A stretch of DNA of 64,000 nt from Oceanimonas doudoroffii (GCF_002242685.1 NZ_NBIM01000001.1:1798001-1862000), one strand, 5' to 3'. Positions 53,509 through 63,909 are shown, counted from the first letter of the stretch. The notes: a model not told the origin generated them from the letters alone. Numbers and translations are program-made.

Positions 53509-55229
53509 CAGTCGTTCCCTCCCACGGTCGGTGCCAGGGGCATAAACCAGTCATCGTTATAGGTTTTGCCGATGTCTTCCAGCAGCGGAGCCCCCTGATA
53601 CATGGTATTGCGCACCCACAGTCGGGAGCGCGGATCGAACTTGCTCACCCCAAAAAACGACAGCTTGCAGCGCAGCAGGTGCATGGGCAATATGTCATGG
53701 GCCAGCAGGTTGGCCTGAATGTCACCGTACACACAGCGATTCATGCTCTGAATGCGGCGGACTATGCCACGCAGTTTGGGCCGGGCCACCATAAAGCGGG
53801 CCGTGGTGTGCTCCGGGAACTCTTCAATATACTGGCACAGCAGCTGGTAACAGCGGAACACGGCATAGCCCACGCCCAAAGCCATTTGCTTTTCCCGGCC
53901 ATCATCCAGCTCGCATTTGCCCAGGCGGGGCTCCATTTTGTCTTCCGAGCGGTACCAGAAAATATCCCGGTTTTTCGGATCGCTGAAGTCGATTTTCAGC
54001 GTCCAGGCATAGCGTTGTTCAATCACTGCCTTAAGCTGCTGCAGCGGCATCAGTGGATCCAGGTCGAGAAACTCTTCCGCACAATAATATTCATCCAGGC
54101 CATCCACCAGTTGCGGGTAAAGCTCCAGCATGACCGACACCAGCAGCTCCTGTCCCTGCAACGAGCAGTGTTGTTCGCTCCAGGCCAGCAGGTCATTCCA
54201 GCTCTCCAACCCCACGCCCGCCTGCTCCCGCAACTTCGCGAGATCCTCGATCACTCGGCGATTGTTATTGCTCTGCCAGGCGTCTTCCGTCACGGTTTCG
54301 GCAATATGCTGTGAACAGCGGCCCAGCAATTCACCCAGGCGCCAGCGTACTCCTTCATCGATATGCCCGAGGGCACGAACCTGGGCCAGGGCCAGCTCGC
54401 GCATTTCGATCCATCGGTTGATCAAGATGGGGTGATTAATAAGGTAAGGCGCCATGCCCAGGCCGGTGGAATTGCCGATGCCGAAATAGCGCTTGAGCTC
54501 GAGCTTCATGGGCGTGAACTGCTGCGGGTCCCGCTGCCGGGCAATGTGCTCGACCTGCAGCAGACTAAAGTTGCGCAGCATAAAACAGGCAAACATCTCG
54601 GCCGCAAACGGGCGGGCAAAATCCGGGAAACGGCTGCAGACCTTGTCCCAATCGGCCATGCCCAGCTTGCCGCTGCCGTAGACCGCGGTGGTGCGATAGA
54701 GGTAACCGACTTCGGCAATACGGGCGACGTCGGGTTGCTCCCCCTTGCTCAGTTGCGCCACCACATAATCAAAGTTGCGGGCGCTGCGGTTGGCGCGGGA
54801 CAATACAAACACCCGGGAGTCGACCCGGCCGGCTTCCTGCAGGGGAACATTCTGGCGCAGGAAGGCCAGATATTCGTCTTCAATCCGCCCTTCCACCAGC
54901 GCCATGGTCAGATCCCACTTGCTGGCAATGACCCTGTCGTTGCGCTCTTCCGGGCTCAGATAATTGGAAAAAATAACAAAACTGAACAGGCCCTGGGGCG
55001 TGTTGATTTCGTAGATAAGGGTGCCGTAGCCTTCGGCACACAGCTCCTGACGAGCAATATTCACCTGCCAGCGTTCCAGCATAATGCGGCGTACCAGGGT
55101 ACGCATAAAGCTCAACCGGCTTTGATGCATGGCACCCAGCCGCTCCAGATCCATCACCTGCTCTGCCGGGCGCAGCGGTAATGCATTTGGCCCCCGCAGC
55201 GAGGCCTTGATCGCAGCCAACCTCATCAT
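53508..55229 (-). CDS. Conserved-looking protein of unknown function, partner of the DUF3726 protein
   Basis: 573 residues from ATG 55229 (GAGGG seven bases upstream). Soluble, no signal peptide or membrane helix. Notable stretches: LVRRIMLERWQVNIARQELCAEGYGTLIYEINTPQGLFSFVIFSNYL, FVLSRANRSARNFDYVVAQLSKGEQPDVARIAEVGYLYRTTAVYGSGKLGMADW, RYFGIGNSTGLGMAPYLINHP. The last, with a glycine-rich GIGNSTGLGMAP, suggests a ligand-binding loop. I do not recognise a family. One-base overlap with DUF3726 argues for a joint function. Confidence 0.7.
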   Translation of the reverse strand: MMRLAAIKASLRGPNALPLRPAEQVMDLERLGAMHQSRLSFMRTLVRRIMLERWQVNIARQELCAEGYGTLIYEINTPQGLFSFVIFSNYLSPEERNDRVIASKWDLTMALVEGRIEDEYLAFLRQNVPLQEAGRVDSRVFVLSRANRSARNFDYVVAQLSKGEQPDVARIAEVGYLYRTTAVYGSGKLGMADWDKVCSRFPDFARPFAAEMFACFMLRNFSLLQVEHIARQRDPQQFTPMKLELKRYFGIGNSTGLGMAPYLINHPILINRWIEMRELALAQVRALGHIDEGVRWRLGELLGRCSQHIAETVTEDAWQSNNNRRVIEDLAKLREQAGVGLESWNDLLAWSEQHCSLQGQELLVSVMLELYPQLVDGLDEYYCAEEFLDLDPLMPLQQLKAVIEQRYAWTLKIDFSDPKNRDIFWYRSEDKMEPRLGKCELDDGREKQMALGVGYAVFRCYQLLCQYIEEFPEHTTARFMVARPKLRGIVRRIQSMNRCVYGDIQANLLAHDILPMHLLRCKLSFFGVSKFDPRSRLWVRNTMYQGAPLLEDIGKTYNDDWFMPLAPTVGGND

Positions 55230-55577
55230 GTTTCTACCCTCGATTAATGATTCCATTCCTGTGCGCCTTGAACCGAAACAAACGTTCGGGACGGCGCAGT
55301 GCCTGAAAGCGCAACACAGCCCGTTACCGGTGTGCTTGCCCGCCTTCTTTCTGGCTCATGGTGTGCATCTTCAATCAGGGCAATAAAACCCGACAAGTTA
55401 AATGGCTATATCACTTGATAAGAAAAGTTTATCAGAATGCTGCAAACCCGCATAAATACTGTTTCCCATGTAAAAACAAACCCGGCAAAGAGAAACAAAA
55501 AAACAACAAAAAATGAGAGATCGCGCAGCTAGGTGGGATGGATCGGCTGCCGACTTCGGCCGGCAACCATCGACGGC
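55230..55577. other. Intergenic region between the LysR gene and the unknown gene
   Basis: 348 bases, AT-rich in the middle (55390-55525), no supported gene. It should hold the promoter of the 573-residue gene. A short TGCCG/CGGCA hairpin (55548-55564) lies after the LysR stop, without a U-run. Confidence 0.4.
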
Positions 55578-56468
55578 TCAGCCCTGGCGACTGGCCAGAA
55601 TAAAGTCAACCAGCGCCTGGGCCGGCGGAGTCAACGACTTGTTGTTGAGCTGAATAATGCCGACCTGGCGCGTGATCACCGGGGCATGCAGGGGAATAAA
55701 AGTCAGCCGGGTATTACCTTCGGGAAAGGCATACCAGGGCAGAGTGGTAATGCCAAACCCCGCTTCCAGCATGGCGACCAGGGAAATCATGTTGGAAATA
55801 TAGTACTGGGAGTGAGCCAGCAGTGACTCGGCCGCGCTGCCCTTCAGCAGGCTGGAGGTGCCATTACGGATCAACCGGTAGGGTTTCAGCTCGCGCCAGT
55901 GCAGCTCCTGGCTGACCGCCAGCGGATGTTCCTTGAGACACACCACGCCCAGCTTATCCTCCCACACCGGTATATAGCGTTTCTCGCTTTGGTCCTGATC
56001 ATCGAACAGGCTGGCGATGCCGAAATCCACCTGCTGGTTTTCCACCATCTTCAGCACGGCGCGGGAGTTGTCATCGAACACGCTCACATGCAGCTCGCTG
56101 TCACCGATAAAGTCGAGCAACAGGCCGGGCAGAAAGCGGCTGGCAATGGAGGGCACCGAGGCCAGCCGCAAATGGCCGGTTTTATGCTCGGCCAGCAGCG
56201 CCATGTCTTCGGCAATGCGATCATGATGGGACAACAGCTCCTTGGCCCGAGGCAGAAACGCCCGACCAAAGGGGGTCAGTTCGGTCTTGGCGGTGCGGCT
56301 GTTGCGCTTTTCAAACAGGGCCTCGCCCAGCTTGCTCTCCAGGTCACGAATCGACAGCGAAATGGCGGGCTGAGTGCGATGGGCCTTTTCCGCCGCCAGG
56401 TGAAAGCCCTTCAGTTCGGCCACCCAGACGAAATGACGCAGCTGCGCCACCTTGAACTCCGGCAACAT
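55578..56468 (-). CDS. LysR-family regulator of the adjacent catabolic genes
   Basis: 296 residues. N-terminal winged HTH (FKVAQLRHFVWVAELKGFHLAAEKAHRTQPAISLSIRDLESKLGEALFEKRNSRTAKTELTPFG) and a LysR substrate-binding domain. Divergent from the aldehyde dehydrogenase gene across 94 bases, the standard LysR arrangement; control of that operon, and perhaps of the DUF3726 pair, is inferred. The AT-rich spacer contains TTAATTAATTTTTATTATTAA-type dyads. Inducer unknown. Confidence 0.88.
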   Translation of the reverse strand: MLPEFKVAQLRHFVWVAELKGFHLAAEKAHRTQPAISLSIRDLESKLGEALFEKRNSRTAKTELTPFGRAFLPRAKELLSHHDRIAEDMALLAEHKTGHLRLASVPSIASRFLPGLLLDFIGDSELHVSVFDDNSRAVLKMVENQQVDFGIASLFDDQDQSEKRYIPVWEDKLGVVCLKEHPLAVSQELHWRELKPYRLIRNGTSSLLKGSAAESLLAHSQYYISNMISLVAMLEAGFGITTLPWYAFPEGNTRLTFIPLHAPVITRQVGIIQLNNKSLTPPAQALVDFILASRQG

Positions 56469-56562
56469 GATAAGTCTTCCTTATCAGCTAATATCATTAA
56501 TTAATTTTTATTATTAAAACACAGCTCCTATCATGACTCCAACCAAGTAAAGGAGGTCCCTC

Positions 56563-58005
56563 ATGTCTGATTCCGTATTTCGTAACTATATCGCCGGTGA
56601 GTGGGTTGAAGGCCCGAAGACCATTGCCAACATCAGCCCCGCCGATCTGAGCGACGTGATTGGTCATTACGCCCAGGCCGACGCCGCCCAGACCCAGGCC
56701 GCCATCGAAGCCGCCGAGCAGGGTCAGCAGGAGTGGGCCAAAAGCGGCCTGGAGCAGCGCTATGGCGTGCTGATGGCCATTGGTGACGAGCTGATCGCCC
56801 GCAAGGACGAGCTGGGCCGGCTGCTGGCCCGGGAAGAAGGCAAGACCCTGGCCGAAGGCGCCGGTGAAGTCTACCGCTCCGGTCAGTTCTTTCATTACTA
56901 CGCCGCCGAAGTGCTGCGCCAGATGGGCGAAACCGCCGACTCGGTGCGCCCCGGTATTGAAATTGAAACCCGCCGCGAGCCGGTGGGCGTCGTGGGCATC
57001 ATCACCCCCTGGAACTTCCCCACCGCCACCGGTGCCTGGAAAATCGCTCCGGCCCTGGCCTTTGGCAACGCCGTGGTGTGGAAACCCGCCAACCAGGTTC
57101 CCGCCTCCGCCTGGGCGCTGACCGAGATCATCTCCCGCCAGAACCTGCCCGCCGGCACCTTTAACCTGGTGATGGGCCCGGGCGCCGAAGTGGGCGACGT
57201 ACTGATCAACTCCCGTCAGGTCAATGCCCTGACCTTTACCGGCTCACTGGAAACCGGCCGTCGGGTAGCCGCCGCCACCGCCGGCAATCTGGTCAAGTGT
57301 CAGCTGGAAATGGGCAGCAAAAACGCCCTGGTGGTGCTGGATGACGCCGATCTGGACAACGCCGTGGAGTGTGCCGTGAACGGTGCCTTTGGCGGCACCG
57401 GCCAGAAGTGCACCGCCTCGTCACGGCTGATCGTGACCGAAGGCATTCACGATCGCTTTGTGGACGCCGTGGTCGAGCGCATGAAGAAACTGGTCATCGG
57501 TCACCCGCTGAAGGAAGGCGTACATATCGGTGCCGTCGCCGACGGCCGCCAGATGGAGTCCAACCTCAAGTACCTGGAGCTGGCCAAAAACGAAGGCGGC
57601 AAGCTGGTGTTCGGCGGTGAAGTGATTAACGAAGACACCGACGGCTACTACATGCAGCCCGCACTGTTTGTGAACACCACCAATGACATGACCATCAACC
57701 GGGAAGAAGCCTTTGCCCCCATCGCCTGTGTGATCAAGGTGAAGGATTACGCCGAGGCGCTGGCCACCCTGAACGACACCAACTTCGGCCTGACCGGCGG
57801 TATCTGCACCCAGTCGCTGAAATACGCCACCGACTTCAAGCGCAATGCCAAGACCGGTTGCGTGATGGTCAACCTGCCCACCGCGGGCACCGATTACCAT
57901 GTGCCGTTCGGCGGTCGCAAGGATTCCAGCTTTGGTCCCCGCGAGCAGGGTACCTACGCCCGGGAATTCTACACCGTCGTGAAAACCACCTACATCCGCG
58001 CATAA
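56563..58005 (+). CDS. Aldehyde dehydrogenase, ketoglutarate-semialdehyde dehydrogenase-like
   Basis: 480 residues, NAD(P)-dependent. Active-site C283 in GGTGQKCTASSR, general base E249 in QLEMGSKN, TPWNFP and the cofactor loop FTGS. The N-terminus (NYIAGEWVEG, NISPADLSDVIGHYAQADAAQ) and the overall pattern are closest, in my judgement, to alpha-ketoglutarate-semialdehyde dehydrogenases. AAAGGAGG precedes ATG. First gene of a rightward run with a dipeptidase-like protein (13 bases on) and a BCCT transporter. Confidence 0.88.
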   Translation: MSDSVFRNYIAGEWVEGPKTIANISPADLSDVIGHYAQADAAQTQAAIEAAEQGQQEWAKSGLEQRYGVLMAIGDELIARKDELGRLLAREEGKTLAEGAGEVYRSGQFFHYYAAEVLRQMGETADSVRPGIEIETRREPVGVVGIITPWNFPTATGAWKIAPALAFGNAVVWKPANQVPASAWALTEIISRQNLPAGTFNLVMGPGAEVGDVLINSRQVNALTFTGSLETGRRVAAATAGNLVKCQLEMGSKNALVVLDDADLDNAVECAVNGAFGGTGQKCTASSRLIVTEGIHDRFVDAVVERMKKLVIGHPLKEGVHIGAVADGRQMESNLKYLELAKNEGGKLVFGGEVINEDTDGYYMQPALFVNTTNDMTINREEAFAPIACVIKVKDYAEALATLNDTNFGLTGGICTQSLKYATDFKRNAKTGCVMVNLPTAGTDYHVPFGGRKDSSFGPREQGTYAREFYTVVKTTYIRA

Positions 58006-58018
58006 CGGAGGCGGAATC

Positions 58019-59029
58019 ATGAGCAGAGAGTTGCATAACGAAATGATCGTGATCGACGGACTGCAGTATTCCAACTGGAGCCGGGAGATCTTCGAACAGC
58101 TGCGCGAAGGCGGCGTGACCATGGTGCATGCCACCATTGTCTATCACGAGCAGATCCGTGAAACCCTGATGCGCATTGCCGAATGGAATCGTCAGTTCGA
58201 ACAACACGGTGACCTGATCATGCCGGTGCGCGGTGCCGATGACATTCGCCGCGCCAAGGCCGAGGGCAAGGTTGGCATCATGTTCGGTGCACAAAACTGC
58301 TCACCGATCGAGGACGACATCGGCATGGTGGAGGTGATGCGGAATCTGAACCTGATGATCATGCAGCTGACCTACAACAACCAGAGCCTGCTGGCCTGTG
58401 GTTGCTACGAGGCAGAAGACAGCGGTGTGACCCGCTTTGGCCGTCAGGTAATTCGGGAAATGAACCGGGTCGGCATGGTGGTGGACATGAGCCACAGCGC
58501 CGAGCGCAGCACCCTTGAAGCCATCGAGATCTCGGAACGTCCCATCGTGATCTCCCATGCCAACCCGCTGAGCTTTCACGCCGCCAAGCGCAACAAGTCG
58601 GACACCGTGCTCAAGGCGCTGGCCGAGTCGGGGGGCCTGCTGGGTTTCAGCGCCTACCCGTTCCACCTGAAAAACGGCCCGGACTGCACCCTGGAAGACT
58701 ACTGCGACATGATTGCCCGCACCGCCGATCTGATGGGGGTAGAGCGACTGGGCATCGGTACCGATCTGTGTCAGAACCAGCCGCTGTCGGTGCTGGAGTG
58801 GATGCGCAACGGCCGCTGGTCCAAAACCATGGATTACGGTGAAGGTTCCAAATCCAATGCCGACTGGCCCCGCCCGCTGTCCTGGTTCCGCGATAGCCGC
58901 GATTTCCCCAACCTGACTCAAGGGCTGCTGGCCCGGGGCTTTGGCAAGGAAGACGTGGCCAAAATCATGGGCCTGAACTGGCTCAACTTTCTGGACGAGG
59001 CCCTGCAACCGCAGGCCGCTGCTCGATAA
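58019..59029 (+). CDS. Membrane-dipeptidase-like (M19) hydrolase with altered metal site
   Basis: 336 residues of the renal dipeptidase family. Conserved: MVVDMSHSAERS and PIVISHANPLSF with metal histidines, and LGIGTDL. The usual first-site D-G-H-N-D is here D-G-L-Q-Y-S, and the bridging Glu motif reads M-F-G-A-Q-N, so ligands of one metal are missing. A subfamily with the same changes occurs beside glycine-betaine/choline catabolic genes in pseudomonads. No signal peptide, so probably cytoplasmic. Substrate unlikely to be an ordinary dipeptide. Confidence 0.8.
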   Translation: MSRELHNEMIVIDGLQYSNWSREIFEQLREGGVTMVHATIVYHEQIRETLMRIAEWNRQFEQHGDLIMPVRGADDIRRAKAEGKVGIMFGAQNCSPIEDDIGMVEVMRNLNLMIMQLTYNNQSLLACGCYEAEDSGVTRFGRQVIREMNRVGMVVDMSHSAERSTLEAIEISERPIVISHANPLSFHAAKRNKSDTVLKALAESGGLLGFSAYPFHLKNGPDCTLEDYCDMIARTADLMGVERLGIGTDLCQNQPLSVLEWMRNGRWSKTMDYGEGSKSNADWPRPLSWFRDSRDFPNLTQGLLARGFGKEDVAKIMGLNWLNFLDEALQPQAAAR

Positions 59030-59083
59030 GGATCTGGGGAGCCCCCGCTCCCCTTCGCATGATGTACCGCTATGGAGGCGAAC

Positions 59084-60646
59084 ATGAGCAACTCAACCGA
59101 GGCAACCCTGGCCATGAATAAGGATATCAACGGCAAGCCCACCCTGCTTTCCAGTCTCGATTTACCGGTGTTTCTGATCAGTGGCGGCGCCCTGCTGCTG
59201 TTCGTGGCCGCCGCCCTGTACGATATCGAGCTGGTTTCCCGACTGGTTAACAGCGCTTTTGCTACTTCCACCCGGCTGTTTGGTGCCTACTGGCAGGTGC
59301 TGCTGCTGCTGACCTTTCTGATCGGACTGGTCATGGCCGCAGGCCGTGGCGGTCGCGTGCGCCTTGGCAATCTGAGCACGCCCGAAATGTCCACCTTTCA
59401 GTGGATGTCGATCATCATGTGTACCCTGCTCGCCGGCGGCGGTGTGTTCTGGGCCGCCGCCGAGCCCATGGCTCACTTTATGTCGCCACCGCCGCTGTAT
59501 GCCGGTGAAACCGACAAAATGAACATGGCCATCAACGCACTGGCTCAAAGCTTTATGCACTGGGGCTTTCTGGCCTGGGCCATTCTCGGCAGCCTGACCG
59601 GCGTGGTGTTTATGCATCTGCACTACGACAAGGGCCTGCCGCTGAAACCCCGTACCCTGCTGTATCCGGTGTTTGGTGACAGAGTGATGAAAGGCTGGCT
59701 CGGCGCCCTGGTGGATGCCAGCTGCGTACTGGCAGTGGTGGCCGGCACCGTGGGCCCCATCGGCTTTCTCGGTCTGCAGGTCAGCTTTGGCCTGGAAAAA
59801 CTGTTCGGCATTCCCGATGTCTACAGCACCCAGGTCGCCATTCTGATAGGCCTGATTGTCATCTATACCCTGTCCGCCGTGAGCGGTGTGACCCGGGGCA
59901 TTCAGATTTTGAGCAATGCCAATGTGGTGCTGGCCGCCTTCCTGATGCTGTTTATCTTTCTGTTCGGCCCGACCTCTTTTATCGTCGATACCTTTCTGAA
60001 CGCCTTTGGTCTGTACCTGGACAACTTCATTCCCATGGCCACCTTCCGTGCCGATCCGGCCTGGCTGGACTGGTGGACGGTGTTCTTCTGGGGCTGGTTC
60101 CTGGGTTACGGGCCACTGATGGCGATGTTTGTGGCACGCATTTCCCGGGGCCGCACGGTGCGCCAGGTGATCATGCTGATTTCCATCATTGCGCCCATGA
60201 TCACCTGTTTCTGGTTCACCATCATGGGAGGCAGCGGCCTGGCCTTTGAACTGGCCACGCCCGGCAGCGTGTCCGAGCCCTTTACCGGCTTTAACCTGCC
60301 CGCCGCCCTGCTGGCGATCACCGAACAGCTGCCCCTGGGCTTTGTGATCTCGGTACTGTTCCTGGTGCTGACCACCATTTTCGTGGCCACCACCGGCGAC
60401 TCCATGACCTATGCGGTCTCCATGGTGATGACCGGCACCGATCACCCCCACGCCAGCGTGCGGGTGTTCTGGGGCATCATGATGGGGGTAGTGGCCGCCA
60501 TTCTGATCTCCATCGGCTCCGGCGGCATCAGTGCCCTGCAGTCCTTTATTGTGGTCACCGCCGTGCCGGTATCCCTGGTGTTACTGCCCACCCTGTGGAC
60601 GGCGCCACAAATCATTAAGCGCATGGCAGCTGAACAGGGGCTTTAA
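59084..60646 (+). CDS. BCCT-family transporter (quaternary-amine type)
   Basis: 520 residues, twelve predicted membrane helices. WWTVFFWGWFLGYGPLMAMFVARISRGRTVRQ is the BCCT signature. Members take up betaine, carnitine or choline with Na+ or H+. The usual tryptophan box is partly changed (aromatic run with F, W, Y), so the substrate may differ from betaine. ATG 59084 with GGAGG six bases upstream. Last gene before a strong terminator. Position suggests import of the compound oxidised by the ALDH. Confidence 0.9.
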   Translation: MSNSTEATLAMNKDINGKPTLLSSLDLPVFLISGGALLLFVAAALYDIELVSRLVNSAFATSTRLFGAYWQVLLLLTFLIGLVMAAGRGGRVRLGNLSTPEMSTFQWMSIIMCTLLAGGGVFWAAAEPMAHFMSPPPLYAGETDKMNMAINALAQSFMHWGFLAWAILGSLTGVVFMHLHYDKGLPLKPRTLLYPVFGDRVMKGWLGALVDASCVLAVVAGTVGPIGFLGLQVSFGLEKLFGIPDVYSTQVAILIGLIVIYTLSAVSGVTRGIQILSNANVVLAAFLMLFIFLFGPTSFIVDTFLNAFGLYLDNFIPMATFRADPAWLDWWTVFFWGWFLGYGPLMAMFVARISRGRTVRQVIMLISIIAPMITCFWFTIMGGSGLAFELATPGSVSEPFTGFNLPAALLAITEQLPLGFVISVLFLVLTTIFVATTGDSMTYAVSMVMTGTDHPHASVRVFWGIMMGVVAAILISIGSGGISALQSFIVVTAVPVSLVLLPTLWTAPQIIKRMAAEQGL

Positions 60647-60692
60647 GCCGCCATGGCACGCTCCCGGTCTGACTCGCCGGAGCACGACTTTT

Positions 60693-60716
60693 GAGCGGCG
60701 ACAGCCGCTCTTTTTT
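60693..60716 (+). terminator. Terminator after the BCCT gene
   Basis: GAGCGGC-GACA-GCCGCTC followed by six T. Confidence 0.9.
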
Positions 60717-60742
60717 CACTTTTGTCCATCAAGGAACCACTT

Positions 60743-61117
60743 ATGAAAACCGCCGTAAAAACCGACCTTTTCGCCTCCAAAGCGCCGCTGGAATGGGCCG
60801 TCATGGCCAACGGCCAGTTCTATACCGCCCAGATCCCCATCGATGCCGACGGTCAGGTAGTGGACGGTGGCATTGAGGCCCAGGCCCGCCAAACCATGGA
60901 CAACTTCAGGCACACGGTGGAAGCCGCCGGCCTGACCATGGCCGACGTCACCCAGGTGCTGATCTACGTCACCGCCCGGGATCAGCTGCCGGTGTTCAAC
61001 AAGGTCTATGCCGAGTACTTCGAGGCCCCCTACCCCAACCGCGCCGCCATGATCGTGGCCGGCCTGGCCCGGGAAGAGATGCTCTGCGAAATCGTGGCCT
61101 ACGCCGCCCAGCCCTGA
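60743..61117 (+). CDS. RidA-family enamine/imine deaminase
   Basis: 124 residues of the YjgF/YER057c/UK114 fold. G-Q-F-Y-T-A-Q-I-P, TMDNFRHTVEAAGLTMADVTQVLIYVTARDQLPVFNKVYAEYF, and P-N-R-A-A-M with the conserved substrate Arg, then CEIVAYA with the Glu. Hydrolyses reactive enamines and imines from amino-acid metabolism. AAGGA seven bases before ATG 60743. It lies past a terminator but close to the catabolic genes, and may deal with an imine made in that pathway. Confidence 0.9.
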   Translation: MKTAVKTDLFASKAPLEWAVMANGQFYTAQIPIDADGQVVDGGIEAQARQTMDNFRHTVEAAGLTMADVTQVLIYVTARDQLPVFNKVYAEYFEAPYPNRAAMIVAGLAREEMLCEIVAYAAQP

Positions 61118-61294
61118 CCCCGCCATGCTGTTCCGCTCACGATAACCCCGGCGGCCCGTGCGATTACAGGGGCCGCCGGTCTGCCTTCTTTGTTTGCGCT
61201 TTGCCCGCTTATCCTCGACTCCCCGATGCTGGTATCATGCTCGCCTGTTTTGTTTCGTCACGCTTCCACCAGACAAAAAGGCATTGATTTCATT

Positions 61295-63865
61295 ATGAAT
61301 CAGGAAAATTCCCCGCATACGCCCATGATGCAGCAATACCTGGCCCTGAAGGCCCAGCATCCGGACATTCTGCTGTTTTACCGCATGGGGGATTTTTACG
61401 AGCTGTTCTACGACGACGCCAAAAAGGCATCGCGGTTGCTGGACATCTCCCTGACCAAACGAGGCAAGTCGGCGGGCACCGCCATTCCCATGGCCGGGGT
61501 ACCCTATCACGCGGCGGAAAACTACCTGGCACGGCTGGTGCAGATGGGGGAATCGGTGGCCATCTGCGAGCAGATTGGCGACCCCGCCACCAGCAAGGGG
61601 CCGGTGGAGCGCCAGGTGGTGCGCATCGTCACCCCCGGCACCCTGTCCGACGAGGCCCTGCTGAATGAGCGCCAGGACAACTGCCTGGCGGCGGTATATC
61701 ACGACGGCGAGCGGTTCGGCTTTGGCATTCTGGATGTGAGCACCGGCCGCTTTGTAATCAACCAGTTCGAGCAGGAAGAAACCCTGATCGCCGAGCTGCA
61801 GCGCACCCAGCCCGCCGAGCTGCTGTATCCGGAAGGCTTTGCCTGGTTTGGGCTTATCGAGCAGCGCAAGGGCCTGCGCCGCCGGCCCGAGTGGGAGTTC
61901 GATCTGGGTACCGCCCGCCACCTGCTGTGCCAGCAGTTCGGCACCCGGGATTTGGTTGGCTTTGGCGTCGAGCAGTCCACCACCGCTCTGTGCGCCGCCG
62001 GCTGCCTGCTGCAATACGTGAAGGATACCCAGCGTACCGCCCTGCCCCATATCAACAGCGTCCGGCTGGAGCGCCGTCAGGACATGGTGATCATGGACGC
62101 CGCCACCCGCCGCAACCTGGAGCTGACCTTGAATCTCTCGGGCACGGTGGAAAACACCCTGGCCGAGGTGCTGGACGGCACCGCCACTCCCATGGGCAGC
62201 CGGCTGCTCAAGCGCTGGATCCATCAGCCCAGCCGCAACAAGAACGAGCTGAGCCAGCGTCAGGACATTATCGCCACCTTGATGGAGGGCGGCCACCATG
62301 AAGAGCTGCACCCGCTGCTGCGCCAGGTAGGCGACGTGGAGCGGGTGCTGGCGCGGCTGGCATTGCGCTCGGCCCGGCCAAGAGACTTAAGCCGGCTGCG
62401 CGCAGCACTGCAGGCCCAGCCGGACATTCAGGCGGTGCTGACTAACGCCCAGGCCGAGTGCCTGATGCCCCTGGCTCAACAAATCAGTGACTTTCCCGAG
62501 CTGGCCGAGTTGCTGGAAGCGGCGGTGGTCGACACCCCGCCGGTGGTCATTCGGGACGGCGGCGTCATCCGCGACGGCTACAACGCCGAACTGGACGAAC
62601 TACGCGAGCTGGCCGCCGGCGCCCACCGTTATCTGGAAGAGCTTGAAGCCCGGGAGCGGGCCGCCACCGGCATCAGCACCCTGAAGGTGGCCTACAACAA
62701 GGTGCACGGTTTTTATATCGACGTCAGCCGGGCCAACTCCCACCTGGTGCCGGTGCACTATGTGCGCCGTCAGACCCTGAAAAACAACGAACGCTACATT
62801 ATTCCCGAACTGAAGGAATACGAAGACAAGGTGCTCAACGCTCAGAGCAAGGGCCTGGCGCTGGAAAAGCGCCTGTACGAAGCACTGCTCGACCGCTTGC
62901 TGGAGCACCTTGCCCCCTTGCAGCAAAGCGCCGCCGCCCTGGCCCGGCTGGATGTGCTCGCCAACCTGGCGGAGCGGGCCGAAAGCCTGAATTACTGCCG
63001 GCCCGAGCTGACCGACGACGAGGTGATCGACATTGAGGAAGGCCGCCATCCGGTGGTGGAGCAGGTCATGACGGATCCCTTTATCGCCAACCCGCTATCG
63101 CTGTCTGATGAACGAAAAATGCTGGTGATCACCGGCCCCAACATGGGAGGTAAGTCCACCTATATGCGGCAAACGGCGCTGATCGTGCTGCTGGCCTACA
63201 TGGGCTCCTTTGTGCCGGCTCAATCGGCCCGCATCGGCCGGGTGGATCGCATCTTTACCCGTATCGGTGCGTCCGACGATCTGGCCTCGGGCCGCTCCAC
63301 CTTTATGGTGGAAATGACCGAAACCGCCAATATCCTCAACAACGCCAGCCGTCACAGCCTGGTGCTGATGGACGAAATCGGCCGGGGCACCAGCACTTAC
63401 GACGGCCTGGCCCTGGCCTGGGCCTGTGCCGACGCCCTGGCCAACCGGCTGCATGCCTATACCCTGTTTGCCACCCATTATTTTGAGCTGACCGGGCTGG
63501 CGGCGCTGTGGCCGGCGGTGGCCAACGTGCACCTGGATGCGGTGGAGCACGGCGACACCATTGCCTTTATGCATGCCGTTCAGGAAGGGGCCGCCAGCCG
63601 CTCCTACGGCCTGCAGGTGGCGGCACTGGCGGGCGTACCCAGACCGGTGCTGACCCTGGCCCGGCAAAAACTGGCAGAGCTGGAAAGCGGCCGGAATGTG
63701 AGTGCGCCCAAGCCCGCCGCCGAACCTCAGGGCTCGCTGCCGTTGTTTGATGAGCCGGTGAATCCGGCGCTGGAATTGCTGGACGGGCTGAACCCGGACG
63801 ACCTTACCCCACGCCAGGCACTGGAGCAGTTGTACCGGCTGAAACAGGCCAGAAGTGAAGGGTAA
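61295..63865 (+). CDS. mutS: DNA mismatch repair protein MutS
   Basis: 856 residues. Mismatch-binding F-Y-E motif in [12 protein letters not shown], connector, lever and clamp domains, and ATPase with Walker [14 protein letters not shown] (about residue 614), Walker [11 protein letters not shown] and THYFEL. C-terminal tetramerisation helix ([15 protein letters not shown]). ATG 61295 gives the usual short lead; its ribosome site is weak. Works with Dam, also in this window. Convergent with rpoS, as in many gammaproteobacteria. Confidence 0.97.
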   Translation: MNQENSPHTPMMQQYLALKAQHPDILLFYRMGDFYELFYDDAKKASRLLDISLTKRGKSAGTAIPMAGVPYHAAENYLARLVQMGESVAICEQIGDPATSKGPVERQVVRIVTPGTLSDEALLNERQDNCLAAVYHDGERFGFGILDVSTGRFVINQFEQEETLIAELQRTQPAELLYPEGFAWFGLIEQRKGLRRRPEWEFDLGTARHLLCQQFGTRDLVGFGVEQSTTALCAAGCLLQYVKDTQRTALPHINSVRLERRQDMVIMDAATRRNLELTLNLSGTVENTLAEVLDGTATPMGSRLLKRWIHQPSRNKNELSQRQDIIATLMEGGHHEELHPLLRQVGDVERVLARLALRSARPRDLSRLRAALQAQPDIQAVLTNAQAECLMPLAQQISDFPELAELLEAAVVDTPPVVIRDGGVIRDGYNAELDELRELAAGAHRYLEELEARERAATGISTLKVAYNKVHGFYIDVSRANSHLVPVHYVRRQTLKNNERYIIPELKEYEDKVLNAQSKGLALEKRLYEALLDRLLEHLAPLQQSAAALARLDVLANLAERAESLNYCRPELTDDEVIDIEEGRHPVVEQVMTDPFIANPLSLSDERKMLVITGPNMGGKSTYMRQTALIVLLAYMGSFVPAQSARIGRVDRIFTRIGASDDLASGRSTFMVEMTETANILNNASRHSLVLMDEIGRGTSTYDGLALAWACADALANRLHAYTLFATHYFELTGLAALWPAVANVHLDAVEHGDTIAFMHAVQEGAASRSYGLQVAALAGVPRPVLTLARQKLAELESGRNVSAPKPAAEPQGSLPLFDEPVNPALELLDGLNPDDLTPRQALEQLYRLKQARSEG

Positions 63866-63909
63866 ACGTAAGGAGTGAGGCAGTCCGAACATTCCCTACA
63901 AAGATGAAA

